DNA from: Phymatolithon calcareum
Taxonomy: Eukaryota > Rhodophyta > Florideophyceae > Hapalidiales
Length of the DNA stretch: 64,000 bases
Reading direction: 5' to 3'
Assembly: GCA_977006965.1 (NCBI GenBank)
Contig: OZ345375.1
Coordinates: forward strand, 1,240,001-1,304,000
Shown here: positions 30,896 through 39,040 of the stretch, piece after piece
Position numbering within the stretch: the first letter of the stretch is position 1
Layout of the letters: each line of letters begins with the position of its first letter
The notes under the pieces: generated by a model
What the model was told of the DNA's origin: nothing
The model's input: only the letters and a program-made list of their open reading frames with translations
Database searches by the model: none
Position numbers and translations under genes: made by a program

Positions 30896-33895
30896 CTCCC
30901 CCTCGATTGAAGAAGCTTGCGAACGTGCAGGATGCAATCCCATCTTTTTCGCGAACTCGGATACCTTGATTCGACTTAGGGGTTTCGTAAGTGCATCAGC
31001 GACCATGAACTCTGTCGGACAGTACTTGAATTCCACTTTCTCGGTTGCCACAGCTTCGCGAACATAGTGATATTGAATATCAATATGTTTGTTTCGTTGG
31101 GTAATTGCCTCGTTCTGAGTGGATGATATAGCCCCTTGGTTGTCCGAGAAGATGAGCATGCGAGATGGCTCGTTGAAACCAAGTATGTCAGAAATCAATC
31201 GCGAAAGCCAGACTGCTTCTTTTGCGGCGGCACATGCAGCAATGTATTCAGCCTCACATGACGATGTCGCGACAATGGTTTGCTTCTTGGATCGCCAGCT
31301 AATTGCTCCCCCTGCAAGCATGAAGACGTATCCACTTGTTAACTTGCGAGTTTCTTGACAGCCTGCCCAGTCGGAGTCGCTATACCCCACTGGAGTCAAA
31401 CTTCTGTCTTTGCCGAATAGAATCCCATGATCACGAGTTCCGGCAATGTACCGTAAAACACGCTTAACAGCCATCCAATGGATTTGCAGTGGATTCTCGC
31501 AAAAGGAGGAGAGTTTTCCGACAGCATCCGAGATATCCGCCCGACTTCCAACCATCAGATACATGACGCTTCCAATTGCAGGTCGATACGGAACCTCAGA
31601 TGAAACAGAATCTGTGATGTCGAGTTCATGCACGGTACTGGTTTTCTTGTACGGTTCCATCGGCGTTGGTACCGGTTTCGAATTTTCCAAGTTAGACCGC
31701 TTCAAAACGGTTTCCGCGTACGACTTCTGCGATAGGTGTAATGTTCGGAGATCGCGATCCCGACGGATCTCCAATCCGAGGAATACACTTGCGTTTCCAA
31801 GATACTTCATCTCGAATCGCCGGTTAAGCTCCCCCTTCATCCAAGCAATTGCAACATTGTCGTTGCCAGCAATGAGCAAGTCATCGACGTACAATGCAGT
31901 GATCATAATGCTCTTGGATGTGTGCCGAACATAAAGACACGGGTCATTCGGACTGCTTGTAAATCCGAGTTCATTGATTAAGAAATCATCAATCTTAGCA
32001 TGCCATTGTCGGGGAGCTTGTTTTATCCCGTAGAGTGCCTTCAACAGCTTACACACGATGTCAGGACGCTTGGGATCGCGAAATCCGGCGGGAACCTCCA
32101 TGTAGATATCTTCGTCCAAGTCTCCATGTAGGAATGCAGTGACGACATCCATTTGGACAAGTTCGAGATCATGAACTGCTACCGTGGCGAGAAGAATCCG
32201 AATTGATGTGAACTTCACGACCGGGGCATATGTTTCGCCGTAATCCACTCCGTGCACCTGTCGGAACCCTTTCGCGACAATGCGAGCTTTCGGGACAGTG
32301 TCTTTGACTTTGAACACGTATTTGCATGGGAGAACGTTCATACCGGATTCGCGAGGTACTAATGTCCAAGTCTTGTTGCGCATGAGAGATGAGTGTTCTT
32401 TCTCAATCGCAGGGGACCAATAGTCAATGTTGTCTTTCGACGTGGCGCTTCTGAAAGTCTGCGGAACTTCTTGAGAAGACAAAGAAGTTTCAGTTGCAAA
32501 GTTGGCTGATTCGAGAACCAACATGGCTGTATGCGGGCCAGTATTCCAGAAATCACTTGGTGGCTTTGACACACGGGTGGATCGACGAAGTATGGGTTTC
32601 GCGACTAACTCAGGAGGTGCGTCAGCATTAGAAGTTGAGATAGATTCTTCTTTACAGCCACTGTCCTGACCATGCCCGTTGTCCTTTGGTTCGTCCACGG
32701 TACCCTCCACTGCAACGTCTTCCGCTTTCACGGCAATCTCACGGATGTTGGCATAGTTGGGTTTCTGCTCGACCTTGATGATCGCTGGAGGAATTTCAGT
32801 AGCTTCCTCGGTTTCAAATGCATCGTGAAAGCTTTGGTCAAACCCTGCATTTGGAAAACTGATTGGTATATTCGTTTTAGGATTCTCAGTTTCGCATGCC
32901 GATTCATCAAATATAACATCCCGAGATACGATCACCTTGCATGCATTCGGATCCCATAACTTGTATCCCTTAGATGCAAACGAGTATCCCATCATGATCG
33001 CTTCACGAGTACGAGAGTCGAGTTTCTTGACCTTCTTTTTCGGAATCACGTACCAACACTTAGCGCCAAATACGCGTAAGTGTTCCAAGTTTGGTGCGGC
33101 TCCCATCCATATGTGATGGGGGGTCGTGTTCGAAGGAAGTCCTCGCGACGTAACTCGATTTCGGACATACACAGCAGTTGACAGTGCTTCAGCCCAGAAC
33201 TTCTTCTCGATGCCTTTGTGATGAAGCATCGAGCGCACTAAGTTGAGTAAAGTGCGGTTCATGCGCTCAGCAACCCCATTCTGTTGAGGAGTGTAAGCAA
33301 CGGTGAGTTGATGGTGAATACCGTGCTCTGAAAGATATGACTTGAACTCATTTGACAGGTATTCTCCTCCGTTATCGGTCCGAATAGCTTTGAGCTTAGG
33401 TTCAGGTGAGAACTGATGTACGTTGAGGTGTTTCAGCTTTCTTCCGGTGTGTGTTTCAGCGTATTTGTGAAATTTCTGAAAGCACTCAAAGCTCTCGGAC
33501 TTCTTTCGCATGGTGAAAACTGTGGTCCATTTGGAGTGATCATCGATAAACGTGATGAAATACCGAGAGCCACCTAGTGATGGGATGTCAATTGGACCGA
33601 GAACGTCGGAATGCACGAGATCGAGAATTAGGTCCGAGCGAGAACCACTAGACTTCGGAATAGGAGCACGATGTGCTTTCCCAGCAATGCAACCTTTGCA
33701 TACATTGTCCGACGAAGACCCTGGATCGATATGCAATCCTTTTACAACCCCATGGCGTGCCATGCCGGAGATTCCAGTAGGATTGACATGCGCGAGACGC
33801 TCGTGCCATAGCTGTAAGCTGACGAGGGATGTTTCCTTGGACATGGGTCTGTTCTCCGGACGATCTAGAATGTATAGATCTTTGGAGTGTACCTT
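30830..33895 (-). CDS. Copia J integrase, reverse transcriptase and RNase H
   Basis: Pol part of Copia J, about 1020 residues in one frame. The integrase zinc site is HERLAHVNPTG...CKGCIAGKAH. The integrase core is VHSDVLGPID, IRTDNGGEY and QQNGVAERMNRTL, giving D, D and E. A basic ILRRSTRVSKPPSDF linker follows. RT has VVTAFLHGDLDEDIYMEVP and ALYVDDLLIAGND. RNase H has YSDSDWAGCQE, SCEAEYIAACAAAKEAVWL, FSDNQGAISS and RNKHIDIQYHYV. All catalytic residues are present. Two oddities: the frame is offset from gag-protease by a frameshift near 33890, and the usual stop is lost (TCA TAA in copy F is TCG CAA here), so translation would run through the purine tract about 20 codons into the LTR. Confidence 0.92.
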   Translation of the reverse strand, partial: KVHSKDLYILDRPENRPMSKETSLVSLQLWHERLAHVNPTGISGMARHGVVKGLHIDPGSSSDNVCKGCIAGKAHRAPIPKSSGSRSDLILDLVHSDVLGPIDIPSLGGSRYFITFIDDHSKWTTVFTMRKKSESFECFQKFHKYAETHTGRKLKHLNVHQFSPEPKLKAIRTDNGGEYLSNEFKSYLSEHGIHHQLTVAYTPQQNGVAERMNRTLLNLVRSMLHHKGIEKKFWAEALSTAVYVRNRVTSRGLPSNTTPHHIWMGAAPNLEHLRVFGAKCWYVIPKKKVKKLDSRTREAIMMGYSFASKGYKLWDPNACKVIVSRDVIFDESACETENPKTNIPISFPNAGFDQSFHDAFETEEATEIPPAIIKVEQKPNYANIREIAVKAEDVAVEGTVDEPKDNGHGQDSGCKEESISTSNADAPPELVAKPILRRSTRVSKPPSDFWNTGPHTAMLVLESANFATETSLSSQEVPQTFRSATSKDNIDYWSPAIEKEHSSLMRNKTWTLVPRESGMNVLPCKYVFKVKDTVPKARIVAKGFRQVHGVDYGETYAPVVKFTSIRILLATVAVHDLELVQMDVVTAFLHGDLDEDIYMEVPAGFRDPKRPDIVCKLLKALYGIKQAPRQWHAKIDDFLINELGFTSSPNDPCLYVRHTSKSIMITALYVDDLLIAGNDNVAIAWMKGELNRRFEMKYLGNASVFLGLEIRRDRDLRTLHLSQKSYAETVLKRSNLENSKPVPTPMEPYKKTSTVHELDITDSVSSEVPYRPAIGSVMYLMVGSRADISDAVGKLSSFCENPLQIHWMAVKRVLRYIAGTRDHGILFGKDRSLTPVGYSDSDWAGCQETRKLTSGYVFMLAGGAISWRSKKQTIVATSSCEAEYIAACAAAKEAVWLSRLISDILGFNEPSRMLIFSDNQGAISSTQNEAITQRNKHIDIQYHYVREAVATEKVEFKYCPTEFMVADALTKPLSRIKVSEFAKKMGLHPARSQASSIEGECCKCDCLDLLSQYTLSYIISH

Positions 33896-35138
33896 GGGCG
33901 ATAATCTCATCATGTGCTTTGATATAGCACCGTTTGCTTTTGAATAAGATCTCATACCCATACACGTCCAGTTTAGAAACGGAAAGGAGCGAATAACCAA
34001 AGTCCGGAATATGAAGAACGTTTTGGAGCATACACTGAGACTGTTTTCCGTTGATGCTGAGTGTCACGATAGCATCGCCCTTTCCTGCAATTGTTGCAGT
34101 TGCTCTAGTTCCCATTTCGACTGTCGATCTCATTTCCGTGTATGAGACAAAGATTGAACGATCGAATGTCATGTGGGATGTGCTTCCGGAGTCGATAATC
34201 CATGACGTGGACTTTTCGGGAATGTTTGAGTTTCGAACCTTTGCCATTAAGCAAACGTAGTCAGAATCAGACATGACACGAATAGATTCTGCTTCACCAG
34301 CAATTAAGGCAGTCGGTTTGTCCTTTTTTCCTTTTCGACCCGGAGGTTTGTATCCCGGTGGTGCAAGGTGCGGAAACTTGACCCAACACCTGAGAGAAGG
34401 ATGTCCAGCTCGATTGCAATGATCACAATGGTCGTAGGCGTATGAACCATTTTGAGTTGCACTTACAAGAGCCGTGGACTCAGACTTCTCCGTCGACGCT
34501 TCGAGGCGCATAGTCATACGTTGCTCCTCTTGTAGAAGTCGGCTCTTCACAAACTCAAGAGAGAATGTCTCGTCCTCGTTCCCAAGTGCGTCTAAGGCAC
34601 TGATGAGACTGTCATATCGATCCGGAAGACCATTCAGGACAGCCACTGCCATTTCCTTGTCGTCGATGTCAACACCCATTGATTTGAGTGTGGATGCGAG
34701 CTGACGAATTCGGTTGGTGTATGGCAGTATCTTTTCGCCCTCGAACATTGTGGCGGTATAGAACTTGCGACGAGCGGCGAGTTTATTAAGCAGCGTATGG
34801 CGTTCGAATATGTTGAGAATCGCCTGCCACATTTCTTTCGCCGTTTCAACACCTCGAACATGTTCGAGATGGGCATCGGAAAGGGAAAGACCAATAATCG
34901 CTTTAGCCTTATTTTCATGTCGACGCCAGACTTTGAACTCGTCTGTGTCCCTTGCCGGAGGGCTTACCTCGATGTACTCATCGAGCTCGCGGAATGATAG
35001 TACTAGCTGAATTTTCTGTTTCCAAGCGTGGAAATTGGTCTCGGTGAGTTTTTCGACCTTCAGCGTTCCTTGCGAGTTGTCCATATTTTGGACTGGGGGT
35101 TCTTGAAATCTTGTCGAAGATCCGTTCGGGGAGTCCAC
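33890..35138 (-). CDS. Copia J gag and protease
   Basis: Starts at MDSPNGSSTRFQEPP (35138) or at the inner MDNSQGTLKVEKLTE (35084), which matches the gag start of copies C and H. The order is capsid core, CCHC zinc knuckle CDHCNRAGHPSLRC near 34390, protease WIIDSGSTSHMTF near 34190 and LHIPDFGYSLLSVSKLD. The frame then leaves homology at GTLQ (about 33890), while sister copies read through GTLRKSLYSLD in one frame. A single-base difference explains it. A programmed shift is possible but would be at an unusual place for Copia elements. Confidence 0.9.
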
Positions 35139-35818
35139 TGCGAGTTAACAGAAGTTAACTATCAAGGCAATCTATCCCTTATAGGAAATTCGCGTCGAGT
35201 CAATGTGACCCGGAGCTTGATCTGGGGATGGCTCTAGGCCGTATACCTCTTGAAGATAGGGCTGGCTCTAGGCCGTTTACCTCTTGTGGCGTTTTGGTAC
35301 ACCTGAACCTGCAGCCGACAACACGCACTGCAAGACGTATCCGTCAATTCCAATGTCCTAAATTCCAATGTTGATGTTGGCACACCCCACCGAGCAAGTA
35401 CTTCGTGAGGCTATAATTGCGACCTTTTCCTTGAAGATGAGTATACGGGGCCTACTGACCACGCGCTGTGCGTGGCAGACTGTCTTTCAAATCGGTAAAC
35501 CGTACTCCAACAAGTCTTTCAGATTCCCTTCCAATCACACAACAGAATTCTGCAGAGCCGAGATGCGTCCAGGTGGATACTCGGAAGACTACTTGATTTC
35601 TCAAGCGTATATCCCTTTCACCACGTAGCAGAGCACGGATGTTGTCAGACTGTTTCGTAGATTATACTCTGTGCAGAGTCGCTTTAGGGTGGCCGATGGA
35701 TGGCGCAGATACCACAGGGTTTTAAACCTTTTGATGATGAATATTGGTTGAGAATGAATTACCGAGAGGGAAGGAGGACCCCTCGGTAAGGTGATAGCGC
35801 TGGTTGATTATGCGTTAT
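35139..35818 (-). other. Copia J leader
   Basis: 680-bp leader between gag and primer site. It includes the ggtacacctgaacctgcag block (near 35295) shared with Copia A and H. The part at 35345-35750 is not found in the other leaders; a plus-strand frame there (35368-35628) has no recognised domain and is probably chance or an acquired fragment. Confidence 0.5.
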
Positions 35819-35832
35819 CTGGACCCATAACC
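35819..35832 (-). promoter_or_regulatory. Copia J primer-binding site
   Basis: On the minus strand GGTTATGGGTCCAG, adjoining the LTR end. It is the half-tRNA-iMet site with one mismatch (T for C) against the other elements. Confidence 0.75.
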
Positions 35833-36277
35833 TGTTGGATGGAGGTTTGGTTGCTGATGGTTGAGATTGTTGAGGTGGTTGAGATGGTTGAGATGGTTGA
35901 GATGGTTGAGATGGTTGAGATGGTTGGGTTGGTTGTGAGATGTTCCTTGGTTTATTGAGTCGGGGCATCAGATCCGGGTCTTATATAGGCCTCAGATTGA
36001 GGTATGATAAGACTTCTGATGCTCATTGCACTACTAACTGTGATTGAATCAATCAACTAAAAGATTGAAATGTCGACTGTGATTGATTCAATCAACAAAA
36101 TGATTGAATTACTGACAATGACAAGATCAATCAAGAAATTGATTGAACTGCTACATTGTCAGTAAGTATGAAAAAACATGGATTGATTCTATCATAACAT
36201 ATGAGAAATGGTTAGTGACTTATGATATAGGATAATGTGTACTGCGACAAGAGATCCAAGCAGTCACATTTCCAACA
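35833..36277 (-). repeat. Copia J 5' LTR
   Basis: 445 bp. Same structure as the LTR at 30469 but with two more atggttgag units. It is followed directly by GAGAT (36278-36282). Confidence 0.9.
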
Positions 36278-36282
36278 GAGAT

Positions 36283-36596
36283 CCGGTGCGGCGGTGAGTC
36301 TGGATTGGTTTGTGAACAACTGTCGTCGTATTGCCGTTGTGCATCTTGTCGGTATGAATTGCGTGACGCATCTCGTCTGCGTGGATGGTGACAAAAAGCT
36401 GTTGTACGACAGTATGGAAGAACACCCAATGACTTTGTGCGCTGCGGCCGTTAATTGTTGCGTCGGAGACGGAAACGTCATCGAGAAGATATTCGTTCGT
36501 TGTTTGGAGTGCATCAGTACCAACAATCGTGTGGGAAAGAAGCGGAAGCTGAACAGCGCCCAGAAAAAGCGCCAGAGGAAACGTTTAGCGAAGTGA
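36283..36596 (+). pseudogene. Papain-like-protease-like gene, 3' part
   Basis: Continues in phase the frame cut at 30468. Removing Copia J and one GAGAT joins EDAR to SGAAVSLDWFVNN. It then reads RIAVVHLVGMNCVTHLVCVD, GDKKLLYDSMEEH, a Cys-rich turn, and a basic end (KKRKLNSAQKKRQRKRLAK) that looks like a nuclear localisation signal; stop at 36594. The THLVCVDGDKKLLYDS segment has the His, strand, Asp spacing typical of papain-fold proteases. It lies antisense between the integrase and 3' LTR of the Gypsy element. Confidence 0.5.
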
Positions 36597-36749
36597 TTGA
36601 GAATAGAAATGTGTGAACGGCTCGAACAATGGGTTTGTGGTCGATGTAGAAATGTGTTGAGCCCATGAATGTTGGAACTGTGATCGATGAGAAATAAAAC
36701 AGCTAGCTGCTGTCGGGTAATGTGAAAAGAACTGCTTTATGGTCTGTGA

Positions 36750-37030
36750 AAATGAGTGTCATGTCGAAGAATTGTCGACAGCGAAAGTCCACAACCTGTC
36801 GAAGAAAGGACGACAGCGAAATGTGTGGCGACAGTCAAGCGCATAATACAGCCATGTCGAAGAAATGTCGACATCGAAGTACCACAGCCTGTCGAAGAAA
36901 GGACGAAAGCGAAACCTGTGCTGGCGTGTAAAAATCGCAGGGAGCCATGTCGAAGAAATGTCGACAGCGAAAGTCCGAGCCTGCCGAAGAACGGACGACA
37001 GCGAAAATCTCGGTGGCATCCGGTGTGAGC
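36750..37030. repeat. Three tandem ~105-bp repeats at the integrase end
   Basis: Blocks around gtcgaagaaatgtcgacagc ... ctgtcgaagaaaggacg recur at about 36765, 36855 and 36945. In the integrase frame they code for repeats of the type RPFFDRLWYFDVDISSTWL. They lie at the C-terminal end of the Gypsy integrase frame and partly outside it. Confidence 0.75.
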
Positions 37031-38640
37031 GCGATGTTGATAGACAGACAGTGTGAGGGCAAGACGAGAAACGAGCGAGTGCTTTATAACATGCATACGA
37101 TCTGAGCTTCATGGGAATTTTGAGAGAGCGCCGACTTCTGCGAGAGGAATAAACAGGCGGAGGAGGTGCAGAAGACGCGGGTGTGGTAGTTGGAGACAAT
37201 ACTGGCTTGGACGGGCGACGACGGCGGCGAGAAGACGGCGCAACGGGCATAGAAAGGGCTTTGGGAGGTATGCCGTTTTGTTTCCGTGGACGACCGCGGC
37301 GGCGATGACACGGTGAAGCAAGCGTAGATGCGTCCTGCAGAGGAATGGATTTGTGTTTCCGAGCACAACCACGGCGACGAGGGGTCTTTAGATCAGGGTG
37401 AGGAGCCAGCTGCGGAGTAGACACTGGAGCAAGATGAGGTTGAGAAGCGTCTGCATAATCAGCAGCAGGTTGGAAGTTCAACGTCCCTGTGAACGGGAAA
37501 ACATAGCTGCCATGGACGTCCTCAGTTCGAGAAACGCCGTCAGCAGTAGTAGACACTGTGCAATTGTTAGAAGAGGAATCGAAACTGAGCAGCTTCCATA
37601 GGCCGGAGTTGAAACTCTGAAAGCCTTGAGATTGTCCTTTGTTCGGAGGAATACGAACATAGACGAGTGATCCAATGGGAACATTGAACAGCTTGCGAGA
37701 ACGGTCCAACATGGCCTCAGTTTTGGAATGGCATTTGGACAGATGCAGAGCAGCATCATCCCAAGCAGATTGGATATTGTGCCTCAGAGTGGAGACATAT
37801 TCGGCAAGAGACGGGTCCTGCTGTGTAGTCGAGAGGAGAGCGCTCAAGTCCGGAGGAGCTGGTTCCCAGCCGTGCATCAAGAAAAACGGCGTATGCCCAG
37901 TAGAGGTATGGACTGTGTGACGATATGCCTGAACGACAGGGCGGAGAAACTGCGACCAGAGGTGTTCGCTACCTTTGAGATTCTTTGCGATAGCATCTTG
38001 AATAGTCCTGTTTGCGCGCTCCACAAACGCTTGAGTCTGAGAATGATGAGGCGGACCAGGAATAAAAGTCGACCCGTAGTCGGACGCAAGCTGTCGAAAC
38101 TGCGGAGTCCACAATTCGGGTGCTCTGTCGTCCAAAACGTGGCGGCAAGCGTAGCTTTCAGAAAGCCAGTGATCCTTAAACGCACGTATAATCGTACTGC
38201 TTGTTCTGTCTCGTAATGGAACCGCAAAAAGCCATTTGGTAAAATGGTTTACTATGACGAGAATCCAGCGATATCCTTCCGGGGTGGTAGTGCGAGGGCC
38301 GATGACATCCAACGACATGCGATGTGTTGGGGAGGTGGCCGGAGTGGAACTCAAAAGTCCTTGCAGATACGACTTGGAGTTGCGACTATTGCACGGGTGA
38401 CATGATGAGACGAACACAACTACATCTTTGAAGCGATGAGGCCAGTAGAAATGTCGGGAAATGTCACGCAGAGTTCGCAAAGCTCGGCGATGGGCTGGTA
38501 GATGGAAGTGTTTAAGGACGTATTCCCGAAGAGAGTGGGGAATGACAGGCTTAACAACGAACGAGATCGGGGAAGATCACCTGCTTGATGGATCTTAGAG
38601 TAGGAAGCAAAGTCCATGATGCGCTTCAGGATACCTTCGA
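36759..38640 (-). CDS. Gypsy integrase with basic C-terminal tail
   Basis: Integrase of the Ty3/Gypsy type. The zinc finger is HFHLPAHRR ... CHPCN (about 38530-38390). The core has SLDVIGPRT (D), VLDDRAPELW (D) and QAFVERANRTIQ (E), followed by VQAYRHTVHTSTGHTPFFL and a GPY-like SH3 segment. The tail holds two to three RRRGRPRKQ-like basic patches similar to AT-hooks, then the 105-bp repeats. No chromodomain was seen. An upstream break near 38640 separates it from the RNase H frame. Confidence 0.85.
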
Positions 38641-38665
38641 AGATGATGAAACGTGTGGAGAGAGT

Positions 38666-39040
38666 TCATAGCTTAGTCTTGTGTTGATCGCGGCAATGTT
38701 GCAGAGCACGCGCCTCCGGTGAAGAGAGTGGCGGTAGCGCTTCAGTTCTGCCTAGATGCTCGTGCCACATCCGACAATAGGGATCGCGGTATTGTGCGGA
38801 GATCAGCTTTGTGGCGGTGAAGAGGCTGGCGTCAGTCGGAAAAGGGCTCCCCGACGATGAGGGCGATACCGATAAGATCTCGAGTGGACGCTTAAGAATC
38901 AGAGAAACGGACCTCAAAGAAATAGGATTCCGAGACAAAGAGTCGGTTACTTGATTACTGGTCCCAGGCACATGTTCGACAATACCAAGAGCGACCAGCG
39001 AAGCAACTTGGGAGCCAGCGATTTCGCCGTGGAGAGCCAC
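38666..39040 (-). pseudogene. Gypsy RNase H end and connection, other frame
   Basis: The RNase H frame from the right shifts near 39030; this frame continues with LHGEIAGSQVASLVALGIVE, HVPGTSNQVTDSLSRNP (the typical RNase H end, HVPG...DxLSR) and a linker to the integrase. Stop at 38666. The frameshift disables the polyprotein in this copy. Confidence 0.75.

Larger units (their letters stand above)
30469..36277 (-). mobile_element. Copia J, near-intact element with GAGAT target duplication
   Basis: Complete minus-strand Ty1/Copia element, 5.8 kb. It has LTRs at 30469-30895 (3') and 35833-36277 (5'), a primer site at 35819-35832, gag-protease at 33890-35138 and integrase-RT-RNase H to 30830. 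GAGAT at 30464-30468 and 36278-36282 is the 5-bp target duplication. The LTRs differ mainly by two extra 9-bp units (atggttgag: two on the left, four on the right) and a few single changes, which makes it the youngest full Copia in the window. It splits the antisense protease-like gene of the Gypsy element. Confidence 0.93.

Noticed and set aside
36759-37090. Cysteine- and serine-rich plus-strand frames as a peptide gene
   Set aside because: They arise from the 105-bp tandem repeats at the integrase end and change frame with each unit.
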